NCBI GenBank assembly: GCA_003194525.1
Contig: NBIV01000058.1
Span: 1 to 64,000 of the forward strand
Reading direction: 5' to 3'
Length of the DNA stretch: 64,000 nt
Source of the DNA: Gracilariopsis chorda
Lineage: Eukaryota > Rhodophyta > Florideophyceae > Gracilariales > Gracilariaceae
In this document: positions 54,240-64,000 of the stretch, in pieces
How the letters are laid out: the number at the start of each line of letters is the position of its first letter
Position numbering within the stretch: position 1 is the first letter of the stretch
Program-made: the position numbers and the translations under genes
Notes under the pieces: generated by a model
Told to the model about the DNA's origin: nothing
Database searches by the model: none
Seen by the model: only the letters and a program-made list of their open reading frames with translations

Positions 54240-56900
54240 TAGCTAGCCTGACAGTGGGCCAGCGCCACCAATACTAAGCAGGTAACCACCACCCTACTGC
54301 GGTGACGTAGACAGGCAACCGAGTTTTTTTCTCTGCCTCCAAGACCCCTGGTACCTGTTAGATTTGTTCGGAGAGCCAACTTCTTGTACGGGACTAGGTA
54401 TCTACCTCGTCCAGCACCTGATTCCATACCGCGCCATCCTTTCTACTGCCACATTGCGAGTTCTTGCCCAGTTTAGTTTCCCTTTAAAAATCGGACATCC
54501 CACCACTACCGATAACTCCTTTTCTGTTTCTTTGCTGTTCTGCTTTTAGGAAGAGAGGTGCAATGATTGCAATGGTTGGAAGTCGATGGTGATGATCCGA
54601 GTTGACGTTCGAAGCGTCCACCAAGGATTATGTAGAGATTCTGGCCTCGTTCGATTAGTGCCAATAGTCGATGAGAAATCGTCCAAGTCTAACTTTATTA
54701 TGCTTAGTCTTCTTCTTGGGCTCCGTATGTGGGTGGTTTACCGGGTTTCGTGCCAGATGTAGTTGTTTGGTGACATGGTGGATTCCCCAGCGCTTATGAA
54801 CTGTTCTATGATTTGGCCAGTATCAGCAACAGACAGCGTATTTATGATCCGGCATGAACCCAGTGGGCCCATGATGAGTTGCCACGGATCCCGTGGAAAT
54901 CTTCCATATCCGTTTGCTCATTGTTGTATGAGAGGTGTTTTTCAACGTTGTGAGTAGTAAGCGACGTGTATTCCGGAGCCAACTGTGTCCAGGTGATCTG
55001 TCCGGGCTTCTCTGACATAAGCATGTTGTCGTGTCATATTGACAGCGTGTCACGAAAGATTCCACTCGGCTTCGAAGTAAGATAGATTCGTCAAATAGAT
55101 AACTGATCATTTCAGCAGATCAATTAGAATAAAACTAGGAAGGTTAGACACAGTAGAACTGATGCTGGAGCCAACTATTCTCCAACGAAGGTAAATAGTA
55201 GCTAAGGCTAACACTTGCGACCTCTTTTTGGTACAATATCGGACCCTCATACGCCCGTCGAGAACGTAAGTTTCGTTTTACGCCTAACTACTGTGCTTCC
55301 CTCGAGGAGCTCTGCTCACTGTTGCTACACCCACTGCAGAAAGACTAAGAACTTTAGTACAATGTTCCTTCGGGCGTGAAGGAAGAACTCGACTCATATG
55401 GAAGGGGTACCAAAGAATCGGATGTGACTCAGATGCATGAGTCTGACCTTGGATGCGACCTGAGGGATAGCTCGGATACCTGTAGTTTCCCGGATGGTAA
55501 ATTATGGATAGATGATCTTTGGTTCTGCTAGGAGTGTGGAGGTAGTGGAAAACGTATCAGAGAAGTGACTGCTAACGCGGGTGCCGTCATGAGAGGCGGA
55601 GAAACACTCACGTTTATGGCTTTGCTGGCAGTTTATGCCGGAGTAGTTGTTAAACTATTAGTTGTTTTCTAGAATAATGTCTAGCAGTGATCTAACTTAA
55701 GCAAGGGCCTCACGGCCGCCGCCAGGAAGTGAATGGGCCCACGTTTGGCTCTACTCAAGTTTGCAAACACGCGACCGCGACCCCACTCTTGGGAGCATCA
55801 TTGTTGCTTCCGGCTTGACTAGCCGTCCTGAATCTCTGAAAAGAGAGCTTGCGCTAACACTGTTATTTATTTATTTTATAAATCTTTTTTCCGCCGTACG
55901 TTTGCTTATAAGCACTGTTTTACAGGTTTTTATCGTCCCAGTGCCGAATGTTTGGCTTGTTTCCTCCCTTTCTCTCCCACTTTACGTCAGGGTCAAGGTC
56001 GTTTTTGTACGACTTCTAGCACCCTTTTTCCGTTTCAGAGCCTACTGTTCGTAAACACGGATACCTTCTGTTCTCTTCCCGCTCCGTTCCCAAGTCGAGA
56101 CGTGATTGCCAAGAGTAAAGCCTGGATTGTGCCGATTGTATCGAAGCGCTCTATCGCCTAGTCTACCCTTTACAGAGGAAAGGATTCGGACACCTTTCAC
56201 GGTTATCTCAGGTTGCGCAGTTTTGATCCAGAAGAAATTCTTCGTTTGCTCTTCGCTTTGCTGAGTTTTTGTCTCATAAACTGGTCTCCAGACCTAAAAG
56301 GTTTCGTAAGCCTCAGACGTTCTGGATAGCCTTTCTTTTGTACGATTTGTCGTTCTATTGTTGGATTATTAGTTGTGCAGTATTGGTCTGTTGTTATCGA
56401 CTTGAGCTCTATCGCTTCTTTTTGCGATAGGTTCTGAGAAGAAGACGTCCTGAACTCGGAGTAATTCAAGTCCTAAGTCAGTTGGTGGAGATTTGCCGCC
56501 ATGTCCGCAGTCAGCCGATGGTAACCAGGGCGTTGTTGGAAGAGAAGCAGTAAATCGGAGACATGTTCCGAGGTTGTCAGCAGTCCCATTCACAGGGCCT
56601 TCTCCGGTTCTAGAGAGGTTCTTGAAACTGCATCTACGAAACTGATGTAATCGTCGATGATCTGGAAGCACAATTGCGTAACTTGGATGCTCATATTTCT
56701 GTTACTGAGAAGTCTCATGCTGGAGTAGTCAGTGAGGTTAGTGCGCTCCTTATGCGAGTTGATGCTGAACTCATTGGTGGTGCATTCGAAGACATGCCTG
56801 TTTTCCCAACTGATATTAACACTCTTAGAGGTTGTATGTGGATACCCCGATAGTATGAATGGGATTGAATTGAAGTTTAATCCCATTTTCGCCCATTCTA
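54240..56900. other. Long stretch without a supported gene
   Basis: Only short, unconserved frames on both strands. The part near 55,700-56,150 is pyrimidine-rich and may include the unrecognised 5' LTR/leader of gypsy relic D. Confidence 0.35.
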
Positions 56901-56921
56901 AAACGTCGGAGAACACCATTT

Positions 56922-59900
56922 GTGAAAGAGAAGGTCATCGCGGCTCCAGGGCTGATGTATCACATCAGGGACGGGCCAACGACCGTGGAAGAGAACACGC
57001 AAGACAGGAGGATGACCGCGACTACGAGTATGATTTCTCCACTGCATTGGATCGTTCGACCCGTTCAGCGCGGCCTTATCATTTGTAGGCCCACACCTAC
57101 GGTGTTATTACATCCTGTACTAAGGGTAGATACCACGATATTTGAAGGAACGGAAGCCTACTAACCCCTTTCATACGGAGCTTTTATAGTATCGGTACTA
57201 CGAATTGGATGGTTCCCCGTTGGATTAGACACCCTATGGTACGGGTGAGGTGAAGGACTGTATCAAAAGGAATGCCTTTTCGTTTCGTAACCAGTTCTCT
57301 ACAGAGGAAAACACTATCATTGCCTTGGATTTCCTGGCACGCTTTTTAGTGGAAGCAGATACCTTTGACATGAATAGGGGACAGCCTTACGTTGTCCTGC
57401 AGTAGTTCCCATGTCAAATCGCTGAAAACCAGTTCCATTCTATCAGAAGATCATTTTGGGTTTCTGACGGAGGTGGTTTTGGCCAGAGAAGCTGTTTAGT
57501 ATTTGCTTCGCTCTTATGCAATGGTCAACCCCATTCATGAGGCCACCCTTGCGCTTTGAGACACTTGGCAGTATCCGAAGGAGACGGAAACCAAATATTC
57601 GGTCCAACAGAACATTGCTTTCCACCGCTATGGCAGTATTAACTAGTCCTTCGAGAGTTGTAACATGGTTATTGATTGGCCTGTATGAATCCATCCGCAC
57701 CCTTGTCGCTCAGCATCGCGAGCACAAATGGAAACTTATCTACTTGGATTTGATTCAATACGCATAGTATAGAGAGACGCTATGTGTGTACGTTCCAGTA
57801 ACGACTTGACGTTTAGAGCCTTCCATCTGGAGGCCACCTCGTCCTCAATATCCATGTTGCTTGAGAACTACGTCTGCGAATATGTGGATAACTTTCACCT
57901 TGCTTATTTGGACTTGGCATCTGCCCTTACCACGGCCTTCCTTTTACCACAGAACCCTGGCAGTGGGAGGATCCTCCACTGCTGTATGCCGATTGTTCTC
58001 GTATTCAAGGCTCTTAAGTTTTCCATGTCGCTGGGCTCCGGTCCCACAGGCTTCTTTGGGTCAATATAAGACCTGCAGTGAAGTTTCAGGACAGTGAACT
58101 AACAAAGGATTTCCTTCGGAAGTTAATATGTAATATCTGCTATGATAATGGACATACTTCTCAGCGCTGGGGTCTCAAGGTGAGCTAGATGTTCACAATT
58201 GTCATTGTGTATGAATCTTTGGCTCCCGAAGAGAAGGAATCAGTTCTTACAGCTTCTTATCTTTGCGCTAAAGCGGATCTGTCCTATTAAAATACCGCTC
58301 ACGCTTCAATAGCTGCATATTTGGCTCAGAGCCTGGCCCCTTCTTCTGCAGTTTCTAACCAAACCTCAGTGAGGATTGATCCACAGCGGTAGCTGGCACA
58401 GAATCTCACCCCTGTAAGGGATGCTGATCACGAAAAATGAGTATGAAAGTCTCTGTTGGAGAGGCGACCGAGGTGAGACGCACAACGCCCGAGGCGTCCA
58501 AGCCTCGCTCCCCTGTCACTATCCTTTCAAAGGAAATGGCCAACATAGACGTGAACTCGACCGCCATTGGTGCTCTGCATCGCCATTGGATAGGATTCAC
58601 AAACAACTGGATCCCAGACAGAGCCATAGTTATGGCCAAAAGAACTTATAAACCTTTGCCACTCTTCCTCTTCCCACCCAGTGTATGGTGCGTCATCATT
58701 TCATCTTGGATACAAGTGCTGGCCCGAATTTTATTTCTGAATATTTTTTATCGCTGTTAATCCATGCTCAAGTCCGTCAAGGATTTGTTACTAAGATTGC
58801 CGACGCTAACAATAGCCCATTGACGACTACAGGTATCGTTTCACGGGTTCTGAGGGTTGGAAACTGCGTTGTGCAGCTGAAGTTTATCGTTTACGAAATG
58901 ATTGCCCCTCTTGCAATCTTAAGCTGTGGCCTCTGTGATCAATATGTCGATTCTATTCGGCCATGCACCCGGGAGGTTGAATTGGAAAATGTTTCGACTG
59001 TGCCACCTGCATTTCTCTCCCTCCGTGGAAGTTCTTCGAGGCTGGTGCCCGTACCAGCGCCCTTGACTAATTCCACAACTCTGAAAGAGAGGCCAAAGCT
59101 TCGTTTTGCACGAAAAGTCTTTCTGATTCCTAGGTAACGATCGATCGCACAGTCGTTTTCAGGGGGCTACGAGTTTTTCATCCACTAAAATAGTTATATG
59201 AGAAGTGTCGACTGGCCTTAGCAAATGGTCTACTTCAAATATCAAATGAACACTGTTTCCAGGTATTGATTCTCAATATTCGAAAAACGGCCCAGTATCT
59301 GGCAAAGACCCAAGTTGTTGGAATCGTGCTACCGCACCCGACTGCTCTGATACCCACCAGGGTGTCAGCCGCCGAGATATTTAGAACTAACTAGACCCGG
59401 AAAGATGCTTCTTAGCCTAAGAAGGGGGAGAGCGGTGACACTCTTTTGCAACAGGGGATCAGCAGGAACGATTCCAAAATGATGACTATGGCTACGGGTT
59501 ATGATAAGCTCGAACTTGCTAAAGAGTTGAAAGAGTGGGATTTCGAACCACTTCTGGCCTCCCACGGCCAAAAGCTGCGTGATATGCTACGTGACCCCAT
59601 ACCTTTGTGGTATGGGTCTCTTAGGGATTTGACAGCCATATAACACTGTATTGAAATCCTGCCTCGCATGCAGCCGCTTGCTCAGCAACCGTACCAAGAG
59701 AGGCCAAAGGCATCGTAGGAGGAACCATTTCAGGTAGACAAGACGCTCCGCGCAGTCGTGATTGAACCACGCTCGGTCGTTTTCAGCATCTGCAGTCATA
59801 ATGGCTCCCAAAGTAGATGATTTCTGGCCGTGTTGTATTAATTATCGTCGCTTCCGTGTTATTACCATCAAGAATGTGTAATTGATAACTCGTAGGAACT

Positions 59901-60950
59901 AGTATATTGACTCTATTGGTGACTTCGGATTTCTCCACATTGGATGCAAAACGAGGGTACTGGCATGTACCCTTCCAACCTGGATACCGTGAAAAGACCG
60001 CATTTGGTGGCGACTCTGGATTTTACTGCTTTAAGCGTATGCCATTCGGGAAAAAAATACTCCCGCTACCTTTCAGAGTATGTTAGATATCGTCCTCGCC
60101 CATTTAAAACGGCGGAGGTGTCCCGTTTAGCTAAAAGATATCATTGTCTTCTGCAATATTTTGCGTGATCACCTCAAACAAGTTCTAGAGACCATGGACA
60201 CGTTGCGGAATTCTAAAATTTACTCCAACTTTATTATGTGTAAAATCGTCACCGATTCGGTTAAGTATCTCGTGCATGCTGTTTCTTTACTACGATTACT
60301 GATCGAAGAACCTGTGTTAAGTCTCTGAAGGAAGCTAAGCACCATACTGTACAGGCGGAGCTACGTTCCTTCCTAGGGCTCTGCACCATCTACGGACGCT
60401 ACATTTTCAGCTTCGCAAGTATCGCAGAAACTCTCAGTGAAATCGAGAAGAGAGGAAAGCCAACAAAACTAAACCACCTTACACCCACTCAAGCAGAAGT
60501 CTTCGACTCTCTCAAAAAGGCAGTCACATCTGCCTCGATATTATCGTTACCCAAAAAGGATCTATGTTTGGCAGTAGACATGGATTTTAGTGCTTACCAA
60601 GTTGGATGTGCGTTGTTTCAAACCAAACCAGATGGGTTTAAAAGCCAATTGGATATTGTTCAAGAGCTTTTAACGCTCATGAATGGACCTGTTTTTTTAG
60701 CAGAGAGGGAATGTATTGCCATGGTCTCGTCCTTACAAACATTACAGCCATGTTTTATGGGCACCAGCTTTACCTTCAACATGGATCGCTCTGCATTGCG
60801 ATGTTCGATGTCGATAGCGAAGCCCTAGGGAGTTATAATGCGTTGGAGGCTTTGGCTCGCCCGGTTTGACTATAAAGTGGCCTAAAAGAAGGGCAGTTTC
60901 AGTACAGTTCGCTCTAACCCATAGATCGTGGTTCCGCCTTCGCTTCAATT
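56922..60950 (+). mobile_element. Gypsy relic D: gag, protease, RT, RNase H
   Basis: Gag fragments at 56,922-58,100. A zinc knuckle remnant CNICYDNGHTSQRW at about 58,125-58,170, with the last Cys as Trp. Protease at 58685-59137 with LDTSAGPNFI (Ser for active-site Gly). RT fragments VIMAPKVDDFW...INYRRFRVI (about 59,795-59,865) and PATFQSMLDIVLAHLK (about 60,062-60,110). Connection LRSFLGLCTIYGRYI (about 60,361). RNase H AVDMDFSAYQVGCALFQT (60,568 on). Densely interrupted by stops, so long dead. Integrase and LTRs were not identified. Confidence 0.75.
58685..59137 (+). pseudogene. Protease region of gypsy relic D
   Basis: 150 codons open. ILDTSAGPNFISEYFL aligns with a gypsy retropepsin active site, and TKIADANNSPL and YEMIAPLAILSCGLCDQYVDSI with the flap and C-terminal segments of the same fold. 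The D-T-S in place of D-T-G would be unusual though chemically tolerated in some aspartic proteases. Confidence 0.7.
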
Positions 60951-60999
60951 GCGATTCCTATATCTATCATACTATTCTAAGATGTCGACTCACCCTGGT

Positions 61000-62640
61000 G
61001 CTACTAAGCTTTATGTAGAGCAATGCAATTTCGCACAACCTCAAAAAGAGGTGAATCAGGGTGATGAAGGACCTGCATGGCATTGGTTCAACTGAGAAGG
61101 ACCTGCTCCGGGGTTGTGTTGGATGGGATTGTCGGAGTCCATTGGTGAAAAAAAAGCATCGGACTCGATTTTGTCATTACTAGTCCGTTGCGTTATGTGT
61201 AGAACCGGAGAAAGGTCAGTATTACTCATATGGATTTGCAATCTTTATACCCTTTTCCGCCTGCGGGTCACTTGCTTTCGTTGCGATGTTTCCTGGTCTA
61301 AGGAGTGGGATTTGTAGAGCAATGCGTATGTGCATACCTTGTAGGCAAGGTGTATCATGAATGATTTAGTACCGACGTGACATCGGTTCAATTCAGGTCT
61401 GAGCGGACACTTTAAAGTTTTGGGTGAAATTCGATTTGAATTTTTTTCGGTAATCCTGGAACCTTCATAGGTGATATCTATGATATCTGGAATAGGTGGA
61501 CGCGTGGTGAATGCATGGAAATTATTCAAAACTGACATGATTCACAAGTGTCGTGTTGTGCAGTGAGTGGCCATGCAGCTCATCGACACAAACCTGTGGA
61601 CCACACGTGTAACACAATACAGTACTGGTATTTTTAGACTTAATTATGACCCCGTGGTACGTAAGGGAGGGCAGCCCTACCGTTTCACTCTAGAGTATAG
61701 TTAGGCTGTGACTCGGCTCTGTGTTTATCGCCTTTGCGAAGTTAACAACTCCTCGCGGGGTTTCATCGCATTCGTTCTCGTCATATTCATCCACACAGAA
61801 TCAGCTACAACCACTGAGCTATCTTATTCCGCAGGTTTGCCCAGTTTTCACAGTTTTCACCGTATTAGTTCCTTTTTTCATGGAAACAGAAAGTCGTTCG
61901 ACTCAGTACTGAGCTTTTCTGAGCTCCCTGAGAAAGCAACACTCCCACCGCCAAGTCTCTTTCAGGTTTCCGCACGACACGCCGGGTTGTATTTTTACTT
62001 TGGTTCCCTCCATCGTTTCTACTTCTTCCTTTTGAACTCGCCGTGGACCATAGCACCGCTTACATGGACCTCTGCAAAACATTTGCCAGCTGTTAAACCC
62101 ATTCTCGGTAACATCTGCGTCGGTATTGCACGAAACCACCTCGGTTTTACACCCAAACACCGCGTGGCATGGAGGGAACTGTCTCTGTACCTACCTCGCA
62201 AGAGAGCAAAGCCGCGAAGCACTTCAGAGGGTCTTCTTCTATGGATATTGCTCCATAGCATCTAAAAACATCTGTTAGAATTGAAAGTGACGAGGTGTCG
62301 TTTCGCCCAATCAAGAGTCAAGTAATTAGGATAAACTGTAAACTAGACAGGAGTTAACGTAGACCTAGAAAAGGTCACAGATTTACAGATGGCCGCAAGC
62401 CTTTCATCTGCAACGGAACTTCGAAGCATTCCTAGATGAGCGTGGTACTATAGAAATTAATTCCAGGGTTTGCGAAAGTGCCAGTCATTCTGCACGATGC
62501 CAAGTCGTCGTAAAAAAAATAGAATTTTACTCCAGAAATACAAGATGAATTCTTCCATGTAAATAAGAGAATTACAACAATTTCAGTACTTACTCGACCA
62601 CACTTCAATTATCATTTCACTGCCTCATAGGTATCACTGG
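61000..62640. other. Unassigned stretch between gypsy relics
   Basis: A 185-codon plus frame (61708-62265, starting at a GTG) has an unusual Phe/Ser/Leu-rich composition and no recognised domain; a chance frame in a possible LTR is as likely as a gene. Nothing else stood out. Confidence 0.3.
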
Positions 62641-62654
62641 ATATCGTAATATCC

Positions 62655-63545
62655 AAAAACAAAGGAGATGGAAAATTCCATCCTATTCAGTATGCCAGAC
62701 GCACTATGAACAAGATTGAACGACGGTACCCAGCATCTACAAGAAAAGCTTTAGCCGTAGTCTTTGCTGTTTAGACGTTTAGAATATATCTCTTTTCATC
62801 GATGCCCTTCACACTGATCACTTATCAGCAAAAGTTACAGTATGATTTTAGATAGAAAGGTATCCACACTAGACTAGCAAGGTGGATGAATCGTCTGACC
62901 GCGTATGACTTTAAAATTCAACAAACAGCAGTTAGTAGTAATCAGAATGCATATTATGCTTCTAGAATCGGTATACCGAAAACGATGAAGGGAGAGAAAC
63001 TAAGACAATTATTGCAGAATATCACATTATGTGATGAACTCGAAAGAGAGTTAGCAGCCACCAAAAACATTTTCTGGCATGGATATAGAAGTTAAAGATG
63101 TGCTTGAAAGATGCGCAATTAAGAGAAATGAAAAATGATATATTGTTTGGATTGGAGCCCTCATGAAGAAAACCGAGAAGAGATTACGATCGATCTCCCC
63201 CATAACAAGACAAAATAAGCATCTTATGAATCTTCCACGACGATATTGTTCAATGGGAAATAGAATGCACCAAAAACTTCGTGTTGGAAAGGTACTGGTG
63301 GCCAAGGATATATTGCAACATCGTGGAATATTTGAAAAGATGCAGTGGCTGTCAAACAGCAGTATGCATCCCTGCCTATAGAACTGTTCTTACGTTTCCA
63401 CTGACTGGACGGTTTCATGTGTTTTCGATCGACTTCGCCTGATCGTTGCCCAATTTTCAGAGAGAAAACCGCTTCATACCAGTCTGTGTAGAACGAGTGA
63501 TAGGATGGTCTACTGCTGAAGAGATTGTGACTGCTATGACCTAAG
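62655..63545 (+). pseudogene. Gypsy relic E: RNase H and integrase N-terminus
   Basis: RNase H segment YASRTMNKIERRYPAS, LAVVFAV and LARWMNRLTAYDFKIQ (62,685-62,930). Then, after a gap and frame changes, the integrase zinc region with YWWPRIYCNIVEYLKRCSGCQ (about 63,280-63,350). The start of the integrase core FHVFSIDFA...ERVIGWSTAEE follows (about 63,413-63,530). It stops abruptly near 63,545. A different lineage from A, B and D by motif wording. Confidence 0.72.
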
Positions 63546-63566
63546 TAGTAATGAACAGGCCCGTAC

Positions 63567-63622
63567 ACGTGACTGACTGACTAAAACCCGATTTTAGGTG
63601 ACTAATGACTGACTGACTACCA
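63567..63622 (+). repeat. GACT-rich short tandem repeats
   Basis: Two blocks of (TGAC)n-type repeats around TGACTGACTGACTAAAACCC and TGACTGACTGACTACCAACC, directly at the broken end of relic E. Confidence 0.7.
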
Positions 63623-63659
63623 ACCCGGTTTCGAGGTCACTCGACAGTCATATTAGGCT

Positions 63660-64000
63660 TAAACTTGTGTATGCGTACATGTATTGCATCCCAAGCGCAC
63701 GTTCAAGCTGGTCGGCACCGTCGCCGCTGCTCGCTCCATGTCCGTCAGCAACGGCAGCACGTGAAACCGTCCGCTACATACTGCCTTCATCCATCCATTG
63801 TCCTTGTGAAACCAACCTCCACCCTCTCCCTCTTCCTGTGATGAGAAAGAACTTCCGATTCCCCACAATGGTCATGTCCAACAAGCGTTAGCACGAGCGT
63901 GAAGGATCCAGAGATGCGCAGCTCGGGGAACTAAATGAAAGAATAGTCACTGCAAAGGACGTTGTGCAGCATCAGCATGAAAAATGAAGAGACCTCGCAC
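63660..64000. other. Window end, no supported gene
   Basis: A 74-codon plus frame (63667-63891) and its antisense shadow have no family signal. A gene could begin here and continue outside the window. Confidence 0.3.

Noticed and set aside
1..64000. CRISPR arrays, bacterial operons, rRNA or tRNA genes
   Set aside because: No regularly spaced identical repeats, no Shine-Dalgarno-type gene packing and no recognisable rRNA or tRNA sequence were seen on either strand.

Overview
This is a eukaryotic window. It shows spliceosomal-type introns, TATA/CCAAT promoter elements, a pogo-type DNA transposon and several families of LTR retrotransposons. The few host-type genes (WD40 protein, a small Cys-cluster protein, a MmgE/PrpD protein) are compact, GC-rich and nearly or fully intronless, and sit in a sea of decayed retroelements. 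The left-edge Ty1/copia integrase has a motif style I associate with fungal-type copia elements. An alga, oomycete or fungus all fit; a TE-rich, intron-poor red alga is one plausible guess. I cannot name the species.

Layout. 1-4.75 kb: 5' half of a copia-order element on the minus strand (start of RT, integrase, protease, CCHC Gag, then a separate C2H2 zinc-finger ORF and a TATA-bearing leader/LTR). 4.9-8.4 kb: host gene island, with a WD40 gene (+) convergent with a three-exon Cys-cluster gene (-), plus weaker ORFs in very GC-rich sequence. 9-14 kb: a long plus-strand coding region, now broken in many frames. 14.6-15.9 kb: MmgE/PrpD gene (-). 16.27-18.46 kb: a complete 2.19-kb pogo/Tigger-like transposon with 25-bp inverted repeats and a broken transposase.

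18.9-47.6 kb is a stack of insertions that can be unpicked from target-site duplications. A minus-strand copia element (RNase H end at 18,888; 5' LTR 46,809-47,641) was interrupted in gag twice: by a solo LTR of its own family (22,439-23,263, perfect duplication GTTTC) and by a plus-strand Ty3/gypsy chromovirus, element B (23,304-46,339). Element B was interrupted by a related chromovirus, element A (25,658-36,518, two 653-bp LTRs), and by a 0.74-kb element with an X-Y-X'-Y' inverted-repeat architecture (42,362-43,105). 47.6-64 kb holds another solo copia LTR, degenerate repeats and two more gypsy relics (D about 56.9-60.9 kb, E about 62.65-63.55 kb).

The most interesting system is in chromoviruses A and B. 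Both carry, between the pol chromodomain and the 3' LTR, a long ORF family on the antisense strand. In A it is about 550 codons from its first ATG and less damaged than pol; in B it is a recognisable broken homologue. Each element is also saturated with its own short palindrome-like word: CCGNACGG or its complement in A (30 sites located, about 1.3 expected) and CCAATGG/CCATTGG in B (28 sites located, about 1.5 expected). Element-specific, diverged, dispersed words together with an accessory ORF resemble, as a hypothesis, the sequence-specific anti-silencing proteins (VANC) and dispersed motifs of Arabidopsis VANDAL transposons.
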